From: Candidatus Vicinibacter affinis
Lineage (GTDB): Bacteria; Bacteroidota; Bacteroidia; Chitinophagales; Saprospiraceae
Direction of reading: 5' to 3'
DNA: 64,000 nt
Assembly (NCBI GenBank): GCA_016714365.1
Contig: JADJNH010000007.1
Span: 62,001-126,000, forward strand
Positions 28,692 through 38,306 of the stretch are shown in pieces. The notes under the pieces are model-generated. The model was not told the origin of the DNA, did not search any database, and saw only the letters and a list, made by a program, of their open reading frames with translations. A program made the translations under genes and the position numbers. Numbering within the stretch: the first letter of the stretch is position 1; the number at the start of each line of letters is the position of its first letter.

Positions 28692-30122
28692 ATGAATACC
28701 AGAAAGCTCACGCTCACCGACGGTGTCATGTTGGTCTCAGGATCCATGATTGGTTCGGGAATTTTTATCGTCAGCGCCGACATCTCCCGTAATCTTGGAG
28801 GTGGAGGTTGGATGATGCTCACCTGGCTCCTCGCCGGTCTGATGACCATTCTGGCCGCTCTGAGTTATGGGGAACTCTCTGCCATGATGCCTGCAGCCGG
28901 AGGGCAGTATGTGTATCTAAAGAAAGCTTATGGGCCCAGAACAGCCTTCCTTTATGGATGGACGCTCTTTACGGTCATCCAGACTGGCACTATAGCTGCT
29001 GTAGGGGTCGCTTTCGCCAAATTCAGCGGGGTTATCTTTCCCTTCTTCAGTGAAAAAAATATTTTACTGGACCTTGGGTTCCTGAAAATAAGCGCGGCAC
29101 AGATTCTTGCCATCCTGTCCATTGTTTTCCTAAGTTGGCTCAACTCGCGTGGTATACGCAATGGTAGTTTGCTGCAACGCACGTTTACCTTTGCCAAACT
29201 GTCGGCCTTGTTTGGTCTGATTATAGCAGGATTGTTATATTTTGACAGCAATACCTGGGAGCTGAACTGGAATTCATTCTGGTCTGCTGCCTCCACCACC
29301 CAAGATAAAGCTACAGGACAATGGTCCATCGTAACTTTAAGTGGCTTGACCCTTCTCAGTGCATTTGGTGTTTCGATGGTGGGTTCCTTATTCTCCAGTG
29401 ATGCCTGGAACAATGTCACATTTGTTTCCGGAGAAATGGAAAATCCAGCTAAAAATGTGGCAAAAAGTATGGTATTGGGAACTGTTGTCGTGACCGGCAT
29501 CTACCTGTTGGCCAATGTGGTCTATCTCGGATTGTTACCTGCCATTGGGTCACCCGATGGCCCGGGTGTCATGGAACGGGGAATTCAATTTGCAACCAAC
29601 GATCGTGTTGGGACCGCAGCAGCATTCCAAATTTTTGGCGATGCTTCCTTGTACATCATGGCTATCCTGATTATGGTTTCCACCTTTGGCTGCAACAACG
29701 GGCTTATACTTTCAGGTGCAAGAGTGTATCAGGTCATGGCTAAAGATGGTTTGTTCTTCAAACAAGCCGCGGAAATCAATGACGCACAAGTGCCCGGAAA
29801 AGCCCTCTGGTTCCAATGTCTGTGGACCAGCTTACTCTGTCTTTCCGGAACTTATGGTGACCTCCTTGACTATGTCGTATTTGCAGTATTGGTATTTTAC
29901 ATCCTGACGGTTGCAGGCGTTTTCATTTTACGAAAAAATAATCCCGATGAACCACGTCCTTACAAAACGCCCGGATATCCTTTTGTTCCTGCGCTGTATA
30001 TCTTCCTTGCGACTGCAGTTTGTCTGCTGTTATTAATCTACAAACCCAATTACACCTGGCCTGGCTTAGGTATCGTCCTGGCGGGTTTTCCTATTTATTT
30101 CCTGATCAACAAGAAGAAATGA
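28692..30122 (+). CDS. APC-superfamily amino acid permease, LAT-like
   Basis: About 476 residues and 12 membrane helices. The start at 28692 (MNTRKLTLTDGVMLVSG) is chosen because the upstream TTG extension at 28611 is hydrophilic. The signature DGVMLVSGSMIGSGIFIVSADI is the helix-1 binding motif; SYGELSAMMPAAGGQYVYLKKAYG and FSSDAWNNVTFVSGEMENPAKNV are typical of the eukaryotic-LAT-like bacterial exchangers. Likely an inner-membrane amino acid exchanger. Adjacent to, and divergent from, the CAT-type permease, with only about 150 bp between the starts. Confidence 0.92.
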   Translation: MNTRKLTLTDGVMLVSGSMIGSGIFIVSADISRNLGGGGWMMLTWLLAGLMTILAALSYGELSAMMPAAGGQYVYLKKAYGPRTAFLYGWTLFTVIQTGTIAAVGVAFAKFSGVIFPFFSEKNILLDLGFLKISAAQILAILSIVFLSWLNSRGIRNGSLLQRTFTFAKLSALFGLIIAGLLYFDSNTWELNWNSFWSAASTTQDKATGQWSIVTLSGLTLLSAFGVSMVGSLFSSDAWNNVTFVSGEMENPAKNVAKSMVLGTVVVTGIYLLANVVYLGLLPAIGSPDGPGVMERGIQFATNDRVGTAAAFQIFGDASLYIMAILIMVSTFGCNNGLILSGARVYQVMAKDGLFFKQAAEINDAQVPGKALWFQCLWTSLLCLSGTYGDLLDYVVFAVLVFYILTVAGVFILRKNNPDEPRPYKTPGYPFVPALYIFLATAVCLLLLIYKPNYTWPGLGIVLAGFPIYFLINKKK

Positions 30123-30172
30123 GAAAATGAGAAAATGAGAAAATTAGCTAATGAGTTAATTTGAAAATTGGT
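30121..30172 (+). repeat. Short AT-rich repeat
   Basis: Tandem GAGAAAAT units directly after the permease stop, followed by TTAGCTAATGAGTTAATTTG, a phrase also found with one change at 14827. Probably filler of a dispersed intergenic element. Confidence 0.5.
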
Positions 30173-30319
30173 TAGAAAAATGTAAATTAAAAATTGGTCA
30201 TTAGACGTTTACTAACATCAAGTGATCCCTGCGCTTTTGAACCAACGTTCCATTATAAAATCATAATAAATTCTTTGAGTAAAATAAATTGACATACCTA
30301 GATCTATGCACACGACCTG

Positions 30320-31483
30320 ATGAAAAAGAAATATGATGTGATCATTATTGGTGGGGGGCCATCGGGTTCAGCAGCAGGAATTACAGCCTTGAAAAATGGA
30401 TTGAGTTGTTGCATCATTGACAAAAGTAATTTCCCAAGAAAAAAATTGTGCGGTGGATTACTGACTCAAAAAACAATTGATTTACTGAAAGAGATCAGCA
30501 GTGATTTAAACATTGATTCGCTGTACAACATGAAATCAGACCATGTGGAAATGCGATTCAATAAAGAAGAAATAGTTTCTTTCCACACCAATATTCCATT
30601 GTATTTTACCTACAGAGAAGATTTTGACCAACACCTACATCAACATTTTATCAATAAAGGCGGAGATGTTTATCATCACAGTATTTCCACTCAAAACTTT
30701 CATATAGAAAATAACAGCATAACTTTCGGCGAGCAAACTTTGGAATACAATTACCTTATTGGAGCAGATGGTGCCAACAGCGTTACCAGAAAACTCATCG
30801 ACCAAAATTATAAACCGGATGGCTTGTGTATGGAAGTGGAGATTGGATACGATCTTCTCAAAACACGCGAAAAAAATCTTACCACTGTATATTTTGGTGT
30901 GGTGCCAAATGGCTATGCCTGGATTTTTCCCAAGCAGAACGGATATACGGTGGGCGTCGGTTGTCCGGCAAATTCAAAGACAGACATCAAAAAAATCTTC
31001 CATCATTTTATGCAGGTTATAGGCGTTGACTTTGGAGTTGCTGCTGTCAAAGGAGCCTTCATTCCCTACGGAAGACACCCTTCTGCTCTTGCAACCGGCA
31101 ACATCATGCTTGTTGGCGATTCGGCAGGGCTGGTGGATCCGGTAAATGGAGAGGGAATCTATTTTGCTCTTTTGTCTGGGAAGATGGCTATAGAATCTAT
31201 TGTGGATGTTAAGCTATACAAAAATGTATCAGCAGCTTATCATGAAAAATCCAAATCTATGATTCGGATTATTCGTGAAGGGACATTTATGCATAAATTA
31301 CTATTCAACAAATACATAGGCCCTCTGTTTTTTAAAATCGTGAAAGGACACCACCGCTCCGGAAAATATTTTGTCGACAAAATGGTTTCTCATTATACTT
31401 ACAGCTACAGGCAAATGATTAAACTAATTTTTGATTACAAAAAAGAAAGGAAACTGGTGAATAAGAAAAGTGGAGTTGCTTAA
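30320..31483 (+). CDS. Geranylgeranyl reductase-family FAD oxidoreductase
   Basis: 387 residues. FAD-binding GxGxxG at residues 10-16 (IIGGGPSGSAAG), the family CGGLLTQKT motif at about 48, the ADG equivalent IGADGANSVTRK, and the second FAD motif VGDSAGLVDPVNGEGI. These fit the geranylgeranyl reductase/ ChlP-like flavoproteins, which saturate isoprenoid chains of lipids or quinones at the membrane surface. No isoprenoid neighbour is seen, so the substrate is open. It is the last conserved chromosomal gene before the retron island. Confidence 0.9.
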   Translation: MKKKYDVIIIGGGPSGSAAGITALKNGLSCCIIDKSNFPRKKLCGGLLTQKTIDLLKEISSDLNIDSLYNMKSDHVEMRFNKEEIVSFHTNIPLYFTYREDFDQHLHQHFINKGGDVYHHSISTQNFHIENNSITFGEQTLEYNYLIGADGANSVTRKLIDQNYKPDGLCMEVEIGYDLLKTREKNLTTVYFGVVPNGYAWIFPKQNGYTVGVGCPANSKTDIKKIFHHFMQVIGVDFGVAAVKGAFIPYGRHPSALATGNIMLVGDSAGLVDPVNGEGIYFALLSGKMAIESIVDVKLYKNVSAAYHEKSKSMIRIIREGTFMHKLLFNKYIGPLFFKIVKGHHRSGKYFVDKMVSHYTYSYRQMIKLIFDYKKERKLVNKKSGVA

Positions 31484-31831
31484 TTGAACACTTGAATATT
31501 ACCCATTGTTCGTCGCAGTTTGCAACTGCGATGCCATACGACTCAAGCATTTACAATGCGGCCTGCTAACCAAATTATATATTAAAGGCTATATATTGAT
31601 TTTTAGTTGGCGGCTTTTTCAAATAAATATATTAATATCCAGCTAGTAATATGAAGTGGAAGCAAGCTTTATTGGAGAGTACCTTGCCAGCAAAAAAAGT
31701 GCATATACGAATAAGACGGAGTAGTGTAAAATATTAATTTATTTTATTAATCTGGCAAGTTAATTATGTCTCAATATATGAAATTATAATTTTACCATTT
31801 GAAACATTTGAGCATGTTCTAAATTATTAGT
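31484..31831. other. Left border of the island
   Basis: 348 bp containing the 75-bp repeat at 31502 and an imperfect copy of the 5214 palindrome at 31744. The rest is AT-rich without recognisable features. Confidence 0.6.
31502..31576 (+). repeat. 75-bp direct repeat, left of retron island
   Basis: Matches 42488-42562 at 71 of 75 positions in the same orientation. It contains GCAGTT-TGC-AACTGC and GCATT-TAC-AATGC hairpins and is related to the 102-bp units at 26679, where the first hairpin instead reads GCGGTT/AACCGC, a paired change that preserves the stem. Confidence 0.85.
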
Positions 31832-32296
31832 TCAACCTTCAGTTGAAACAAAATCTTCATCTTGGATATATTTAATTCCATTAAGAAGATTATCAGGAGT
31901 CCCCATTGGTTTTATGTCATATCTCTGACTAACCACTTTAAAATCAACATGTGCAACAAATTTACCGGAAGATAATGCACGATAATTACTCTTCCTCTCA
32001 ATGGTTTGATCTAACCATAATGTATTATTAAAATAAACATGACCAATTCTCATATCTTTAACAACATCTAAATCAGCATCAAACAGTTCTGATGTCATTT
32101 TGCTATTTCCCAATTTGATTAACTTAAATTGGCAAATTTTTAAGAAAAGGCCTGTTGGACCTTTGAAAGCAGTAAGTATAAATGGAAATCCTGTTAGACT
32201 TTCATTGTAAAATTCCAATAAAATCTGCTTTTTATTTAAATGTAAAAGCCTCTTAGCTTCGGCTACAGGTAGATCTTTTATTAAATATTTTTTCAT
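31832..32296 (-). CDS. Small protein of unknown function, last gene of the retron operon
   Basis: 154 residues, soluble, no signal peptide. N-terminal KYLIKDLPVAEAKRLLHLNKKQ is helical; the remainder has alternating beta-like segments (FPFILTAFKGPTGLFLKICQFKLI, FVAHVDFKVVSQ) that suggest a small mixed alpha/beta or beta-barrel fold. I recognise no family. It lies 54 bp after the TPR-OB gene on the same strand and so probably belongs to the same transcript. It could be a regulator, immunity protein or accessory factor; the sequence does not decide. Confidence 0.6.
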   Translation of the reverse strand: MKKYLIKDLPVAEAKRLLHLNKKQILLEFYNESLTGFPFILTAFKGPTGLFLKICQFKLIKLGNSKMTSELFDADLDVVKDMRIGHVYFNNTLWLDQTIERKSNYRALSSGKFVAHVDFKVVSQRYDIKPMGTPDNLLNGIKYIQDEDFVSTEG

Positions 32297-32350
32297 GAAA
32301 TGATTTTAAAAATAAAACCGAAATTTACATTTAATAAATTTATAAATTAT

Positions 32351-33844
32351 TCATATTAGCTTCCAACCCCATGTCCCTTTATTGGTATTAAATGACTTTA
32401 TAGCCTCTCCTTCCCATTGAATACCATTTGTCAACTTTAAGTTTAATACCATTTCTGGGTTAATAAAAACATCTTCTATAAAGCCGAATGATTTCCCTAT
32501 AGGTATCCTAACAACACCAGATATTGACTTTACGAATTGTCTTTTGAACCCTTGATCATTTATACACATTCCCGTAAAGAGTTGATACTTCCCTCCATTG
32601 ACACCTTCTTGAAATCGGACTTTCAATGTATCTCCAATCCTAACATTTGAGAATAGATATTCATACTTGAAAAACCCATACTTACCATTTAATCTAATAA
32701 AATTAAGTATTTTTTTATTAACGTTTACAGACTCAACAATTACCACTTCCTCCGGCACATCACTAAACAATAGTGCTTCGGCAATTGGTACATAGGCTTT
32801 ATAGAAACCAAAATTTGATTTAGACGGCACTGTTGTTTTATACCAATCCATAGCGTGCCAGTTAGTAACCTCAGCAGGTATTTTAAAACCATGTTCTGTT
32901 CTTGCTTGAACCAACAAATCTATTTCTGTCCTTGCCTCGTTATAGAGTTTTCTGGAAATTAATAGCCTTGCCATTTTTTGCCTAAGACTCACTAACATTT
33001 CATCAGGACTTTTACAAGATAAAGCCTTACAATAGCAAGCGAATACTTTTTCCGGATCGCTTGAAAATGCTTCTGCAAGAATTTCCCATACCCAAAAATC
33101 ATTGCGTTTTTTCTTTGCAAAGGGCAACAAGGATTCGAGCATATAGTCCTTGTTGCCTAATGCTAATAATAGTTTTGCATTAAAATAGGCCGGGTATTGA
33201 AACTGAGGGTAATCTTCTACTATTTGAGATAATACCGGCAGGAAAGCTTCAGCCTTCTCTTTGTTAAAAATAATTTCACCGTGCTGGGTTTGCTTCGGCA
33301 ATAAATGTTTTGCATAGGCAATATAAGCCTGCTCAGCAATCGCCATTACTTCTTTGCCATTGGGCATTTTTTCCTTTTGGAAATCTTCCGGTCGAAAATT
33401 TTTGAAATCCCACCAGTCAACAAATTCAATGTATCTATTGGACTCTTTCATTCCTTTATGCATTGCATTAAAAAGGACACTGAAACATTTGGAATTTCTT
33501 TTTAATGACAACACATTAATAGAATCAAACAAACGATGTATTTTGTTAATATCCAGTGTAGCTTCACGAGTAATAACTCTTGCTGCTTTGGATATGACAA
33601 TCGATATGTTCTCAAAAAACATTTCTTCAGATGCAGGTAAATCCAATTCCTTTACCTCATTGATTTTCGCTATAAAAGCATCCAAATTTGATGCAAGTTC
33701 ATTGAGTTGAGCATATAGCACCCAACTTAAATTCCGCTTGCCCCAAATATTTGACAAATCAGTCTCCAATTCTTCTTTTGCCATTGCATAAGCTTCCTCT
33801 AACTTTCCTGCCTGACGAAGTTCTTTTATTTCTTTAGCCGGCAT
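32351..33844 (-). CDS. TPR protein with C-terminal OB/cold-shock-like domains
   Basis: 497 residues. Residues about 1-360 are helical repeats of TPR type (KLEEAYAMAKEELETD, YFNAKLLLALGNKDYMLES, WEILAEAFSSDPEKVFACYCKAL). Residues about 375-497 contain two small beta-barrel segments: one around NFIRLNGKYGFFKYEYLFSNVRIGD and one with GKSFGFIEDVFI, which matches the RNP1-like surface of cold-shock/S1 domains. This suggests nucleic-acid binding. TPR plus S1/CSD proteins of this type have been described in helicase-containing conflict systems (TOTE-type), as I recall. The start overlaps the helicase stop by 11 bp, implying coupled translation and joint action. Confidence 0.78.
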   Translation of the reverse strand: MPAKEIKELRQAGKLEEAYAMAKEELETDLSNIWGKRNLSWVLYAQLNELASNLDAFIAKINEVKELDLPASEEMFFENISIVISKAARVITREATLDINKIHRLFDSINVLSLKRNSKCFSVLFNAMHKGMKESNRYIEFVDWWDFKNFRPEDFQKEKMPNGKEVMAIAEQAYIAYAKHLLPKQTQHGEIIFNKEKAEAFLPVLSQIVEDYPQFQYPAYFNAKLLLALGNKDYMLESLLPFAKKKRNDFWVWEILAEAFSSDPEKVFACYCKALSCKSPDEMLVSLRQKMARLLISRKLYNEARTEIDLLVQARTEHGFKIPAEVTNWHAMDWYKTTVPSKSNFGFYKAYVPIAEALLFSDVPEEVVIVESVNVNKKILNFIRLNGKYGFFKYEYLFSNVRIGDTLKVRFQEGVNGGKYQLFTGMCINDQGFKRQFVKSISGVVRIPIGKSFGFIEDVFINPEMVLNLKLTNGIQWEGEAIKSFNTNKGTWGWKLI

Positions 33845-36023
33845 ATTCTTCTTGTTTAAAAGTTTGCAATGCCGTTTGAAGGCTGGTGAGCAACAACTGA
33901 CTATTGGTCATATTTTGAATTGGAACAATCCTACCAAAGAAACCATTCTTTTTATATTCAAAATCTACAACGGCTGTTTCATTATTTCGCTTAAATGTAT
34001 AGCGTTCTTTGTATTGCTGATGTTCAATATCATCAATCTTAATATCTGTTTCTTTAAACAACAGTACTAATTCATCAAACAAACTTCTTGTAAAAGGGAA
34101 CTCTTCTTCTAACTCGAAGTCAAATTCAATTTGGCTAATAATCGTTTCAGCTGTATTGCGTTTTATGGAAACATTTGGCAAATGATTTAATATTTCAGCA
34201 AGTGTATTATTGAATGTACTGCTTGGGGAAAGATTTGGCATAGGTGAAATGGCATTTCTAAATTCATATTTTCCATTTACAAAAGTTTTGAAAACTGCTT
34301 TGTCTTTCTCCCTCAGAAAAGAGTATCTAATCTCGTAGCCAATTTTCTCCCAACCAACAATATCAATGTATTGCTTTCTTACTGCATGGCGAACCTTGAT
34401 AAAATGATCCTGCAATGGAACAGGTTGCTCTAAAAGGTTCAGCACTGAAAGCTGTTGCAGCAATTCGTTATCAAGATTGATTTCTTCTGTTTGAACCTGA
34501 TTGCCTGTTAATTCATTTAATGCATTCAAGACTGTTACATCGAGGAATGCCATAGATGAATAGGAATTGAAAAACGGTGGATTTAATGCATACAAAGTTT
34601 TTGATGCCCTTGTGATTGCTGTGTATGCCCAGCGATAGAAATCCTGATTTGTTTTACTTGCTCTCCGTTGTTTGTCAGTAAAGCAGTCGAAGCCCTCCAT
34701 ATTATCATTATCCCATACGGTAAACACATTATCCCATTCACCACCTTGAGCCTTGTGGCAAGTAACAGCATAACCATACTTCATCAACAAGCAATTGAAA
34801 TATTCGTCCTGCATGATGGCCTCCTTAAACTCTTCTGTTTTGGGCTTTAAACCCTTGTGTCGGGAAGTAAAGTCTACATACAATGCTTGGGTTTCTTCCG
34901 GCTTCAAATAATTATCTCCGTAAATGAAGTTTTCAAGCATCTTACCCTTTACAACCTTATTATTGCTTTCAGCATCAGGGAAAATTAATTCCACATCACG
35001 CCAATAAAGTGTTATCGAATTTTTAGCTCTTAACGCAATTGTTCTCTGTGTGACTGTATCGCTTACTTCATTGATAACTGCAAATTCACCATTGAAAACG
35101 CCTTTTCTATAATTGTTACCACCCATGATAACAATATCACTTTTTTGAACAGGTAAATTTGCATTGCCAAAAATCCGTTCTCTTATTTGCAAATTGAGGT
35201 CCAGACAGGTTTTATTTTTACTGGCTATGATAATTTTTGGACTTGCTGACTCTTGCCAGATGTCAAGAAAAGCTTCATAACTAGGATTTAGAATGTCATT
35301 TCCATTTGAACGCAAATTAAAGTCATTGAAGAAATGGGCTGAAATACTCTTACGTATTTTTGCGGCTGCCCTCAAAATACCACTATCGCCTCCTTGTCGT
35401 TGTACTTCTTTCATTTCAGTTTCTTCTGACGAAAGATTGAAATGTTCCTTAAGATAATTGGCTTCAAAGGCTTTTGAACTATTATCCCCTACCGGAGATA
35501 ACTGACAAGGGTCCCCAACAAAAATGATTTTGGATTTCACATTTTCATGTGCCACCCTTGTGTAGGTAATCAAATCAGATAATAGGTGGCCTGAACCAAA
35601 ACGGAAAAACTCACTTTCGTTATTGGCATCAGATAACATGGAGGCTTCATCAACTATGAATATCTTCCCGGTCACATCAATATTGTTCCTTATTTTGTAA
35701 TAGTAATAGAAAGAATCACCTTCTTCAATCTCTACCATATCCTCATAACTGTAAATAGACTTATGTATAGTAAAGGCTTCCTGTCCGGTTTTTTCTCTGA
35801 TAACTTTGGCTGCTCTGCCTGTAGGTGCCATTAATGCAAAATCCTTATCTGAAGTATTAAAATAGTCCACTAACCCTTTAAGGATTGCTGTTTTACCGCT
35901 GCCTGCATATCCCTTCAACATAAACACGTTCGCTGGACCAGCTAAAAAAGCCTCCAGCTTAGCTAGAGCAGTTTCCTGGCCCTGACTTAGGTTTAAATGA
36001 TTAAAGTGATTAATTATGCTCAT
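33834..36023 (-). CDS. RecD/Pif1-like superfamily 1 DNA helicase
   Basis: 729 residues. Walker A GYAGSGKTA (38-46), motif Ia APTGRAAKVI (66-75), Walker B IVDEAS (123-128), motif III FVGDPCQLSPVG (168-179), motif V TCHKAQGGEWDNVF (421-434) and motif VI YTAITRA (467-473). This is a complete ATP-dependent 5'-3' helicase core with UvrD_C_2-type ending; residues about 500-729 are an uncharacterised extension. It lies 51 bp after the REC-HEPN gene and overlaps the TPR-OB gene. It is not RecD of RecBCD, since no recB or recC is present, and is likely an accessory or effector helicase of the island. Confidence 0.9.
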   Translation of the reverse strand: MSIINHFNHLNLSQGQETALAKLEAFLAGPANVFMLKGYAGSGKTAILKGLVDYFNTSDKDFALMAPTGRAAKVIREKTGQEAFTIHKSIYSYEDMVEIEEGDSFYYYYKIRNNIDVTGKIFIVDEASMLSDANNESEFFRFGSGHLLSDLITYTRVAHENVKSKIIFVGDPCQLSPVGDNSSKAFEANYLKEHFNLSSEETEMKEVQRQGGDSGILRAAAKIRKSISAHFFNDFNLRSNGNDILNPSYEAFLDIWQESASPKIIIASKNKTCLDLNLQIRERIFGNANLPVQKSDIVIMGGNNYRKGVFNGEFAVINEVSDTVTQRTIALRAKNSITLYWRDVELIFPDAESNNKVVKGKMLENFIYGDNYLKPEETQALYVDFTSRHKGLKPKTEEFKEAIMQDEYFNCLLMKYGYAVTCHKAQGGEWDNVFTVWDNDNMEGFDCFTDKQRRASKTNQDFYRWAYTAITRASKTLYALNPPFFNSYSSMAFLDVTVLNALNELTGNQVQTEEINLDNELLQQLSVLNLLEQPVPLQDHFIKVRHAVRKQYIDIVGWEKIGYEIRYSFLREKDKAVFKTFVNGKYEFRNAISPMPNLSPSSTFNNTLAEILNHLPNVSIKRNTAETIISQIEFDFELEEEFPFTRSLFDELVLLFKETDIKIDDIEHQQYKERYTFKRNNETAVVDFEYKKNGFFGRIVPIQNMTNSQLLLTSLQTALQTFKQEEYAG

Positions 36024-36074
36024 GTCTTTTAATTTCTATGCAAATGTTGTTTTTAGCTGTGCAGTGTATCTGCA

Positions 36075-38306
36075 TTATTTTGCTCCCCAAATTTTTTTTA
36101 AATTTTCTACTTGTTCTTCTGGTGAAAGTTCCCTCAAAGCCTTGTTTTGGACTACGGGATTTAATTTTGCTTCATCCAGTATGAATTCTAAAAATTTAGC
36201 AAGTTGATTAATTTCAGAAAATTCAACGAGCCCAACTTCTGGATGAGCTGCCTTTTTATTCCTTATTGAGTATATTTTAGACCAGTTCTCGCCACCAGAA
36301 GTCGTCAAGCCATTTCTAAAGAGAAGAATAGCTGACATTATAAAATTCGTGTCAACACCTCTATTATAATTTGAATGTTCAATATGATAGTGCCCGTTAT
36401 TCTCTATAAATTTAATAGCTGATTTAGCAGGAGAACTTTTCTTTGTAGGATCAATTTTAGACAAAACAAGATAGCGAGCAGTTGGGCTAATAACATAACA
36501 ATTACTGCCAAATTCAAAAACAGAATCCTCCTTAATAAATTCTTCTACAATAAGAAATAACTGTAAATATGCGTAATTTCTATATTTCGATATTTCAAAT
36601 GATTTTATTAGCAATTCAAAGCAAATCGATAGGTTCTTGTCTAAGTTAGTTTTAAAAGAACCGCTTAAGTTTATTGCATTATGTTTTAAAATACTGAACG
36701 ATTTATAAACAGGTTTTAGTAAAAAAGCCTTTTTAAGACTTGATGCTAGTTTTACAATCATAGTACTAATGGACTGATAAATATTATCACTACCATCTTT
36801 AAAAATAAAACCATCAGCCTGCGCTTTTTGAAGAGCTTGTAAATTCCATGCTTTGTTTGTTGCAGAAAAAATTATGACTTGAATTCCTGGATTTATTTTT
36901 TTAATTTCCTTTAAGAGTTTTATACTGGTAATTTCATCTAATTTGTTTTTTTCAAAATCTGATGGATTTAGCCTAAAATCAAGAATTACAACATCGATAT
37001 CATCCGTAAATATTTTGTCAATTGATTTTTCAATTATTTCATCACTACTTAGACTTTTAAAATCAACCCCTAAATAATCAGTATAAATATTGTTCAGGTC
37101 ACCAAGTAGGAATGCAAATATTTCATACCACCCCTTTTCTGATTCATCATCAATTAGTAATACTTTAGGCTTACCTTTACAATCAATTTTTAGGTTGGCA
37201 GCAGATATTATATCTTGTTTGGGTATGGGATGAATGGTTTTTAAATATTTGAAATATAAATTATAATGAACATTTTGAAATACTTTCCTTAATTCTTGAG
37301 TTTCATTACATCCAATTGTTTTCGCCCATTGATGAATTGCCCATTCGTTTACTATAGAGTGGGAATCGGCATAATTCAATGGAGGGTCTAATTTTAGTTT
37401 TTTGATTTCTTTCGAGAACTCATCAGGTTTAAAAGTATCAAAACAATTATTTGCAGCAGTTCCGAAAGCTCTTTTACTATATGATACTAGTTGAATATTC
37501 TTCGTTTTGAGAATATTGAAGTATTCGTGTTCCAATAAATAATCAATTCCAACAAATCCGTAAATAAAAATCCTCTTTAATTGATTTTTCGTTGGGGTAC
37601 ATCGGATATGAGTAGCCAATCTTAAACCGTTATAATCAGATAGAGTTTGTCCAAAACAAAGGGGCAGAAATATATTGTCATATTCCTTTTCATTTAATAA
37701 ATTTAAGACAATCTCTGTTAGCTCAAAGTCCTTTTCAGAATAGATTTCCTCAATTTGAGCCTCCATTATTGCATTTTGAATAAAATTTTCATCTGGATGA
37801 AAAAACAAGGTTTTACCAGCTAATTTTATAGCGTCATCTTCTATCATTCTATTTGCTAGAGTTAGTTTTTCAGTTAACTCTTCTTCAATTTCCGGATTTT
37901 CTCCAAATAGGAGAAATTTGAGTTCAACAGACCCTTGACTGTGTTTATGTGCAAGAATTTCCAAATTTTGATAAAGCGTAGAGACCGGCAAATATGCAAT
38001 ATTCGCATTAATCGATCTTGAACCTTGACTCCCACTAAAAAATGCAACTGAAAGCCTAGGAGATGTCGTTGCTATTTTAGTTAGCTTCTCTCTTTGTTTT
38101 AGTGCCTTATCCTTATCGCTTGTGAAGTCAAGAAATGATTCATGATATAAAATTATATTGTTTTCAATATACATTTGTTCACCAATTTGAGTTATATCCT
38201 CAATTTTATACAATGGCTTGACAATACTTGAGAAGTGAGCGAACTTTTCCGCACTCCATCCAAAATCTTTTTGTCTTAAATCTTTATCGTCTATTAAGTA
38301 AATCAT
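36075..38306 (-). CDS. Receiver-domain protein with C-terminal HEPN-like motif, candidate effector
   Basis: 743 residues. The middle holds a complete response-regulator receiver domain (about 380-515): VLLIDDE with Asp386/Asp387, phosphoacceptor Asp443 in ILDFRL, Ser481/Thr483 in FSAT, and Lys503 in FIFK. Residues 1-160 look like a second, degenerate receiver (IYLIDDK at the start, IILYHESF where the phospho-Asp would lie). Residues about 160-370 are unassigned. The C-terminal ~220 residues are helical and carry IRNKKAAH, an R-x5-H pair (Arg682, His688) as in HEPN ribonucleases, inside FRNGL...SIRNKKAAHPEV. It overlaps the preceding gene by 4 bp. Proposed: signal-gated RNase; activity unproven. 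Confidence 0.72.
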   Translation of the reverse strand: MIYLIDDKDLRQKDFGWSAEKFAHFSSIVKPLYKIEDITQIGEQMYIENNIILYHESFLDFTSDKDKALKQREKLTKIATTSPRLSVAFFSGSQGSRSINANIAYLPVSTLYQNLEILAHKHSQGSVELKFLLFGENPEIEEELTEKLTLANRMIEDDAIKLAGKTLFFHPDENFIQNAIMEAQIEEIYSEKDFELTEIVLNLLNEKEYDNIFLPLCFGQTLSDYNGLRLATHIRCTPTKNQLKRIFIYGFVGIDYLLEHEYFNILKTKNIQLVSYSKRAFGTAANNCFDTFKPDEFSKEIKKLKLDPPLNYADSHSIVNEWAIHQWAKTIGCNETQELRKVFQNVHYNLYFKYLKTIHPIPKQDIISAANLKIDCKGKPKVLLIDDESEKGWYEIFAFLLGDLNNIYTDYLGVDFKSLSSDEIIEKSIDKIFTDDIDVVILDFRLNPSDFEKNKLDEITSIKLLKEIKKINPGIQVIIFSATNKAWNLQALQKAQADGFIFKDGSDNIYQSISTMIVKLASSLKKAFLLKPVYKSFSILKHNAINLSGSFKTNLDKNLSICFELLIKSFEISKYRNYAYLQLFLIVEEFIKEDSVFEFGSNCYVISPTARYLVLSKIDPTKKSSPAKSAIKFIENNGHYHIEHSNYNRGVDTNFIMSAILLFRNGLTTSGGENWSKIYSIRNKKAAHPEVGLVEFSEINQLAKFLEFILDEAKLNPVVQNKALRELSPEEQVENLKKIWGAK

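Noticed and set aside
28952..29500. Open frame antisense to the second APC permease
   Set aside because: Lacks a credible start or domain and overlaps strongly conserved membrane helices on the other strand.
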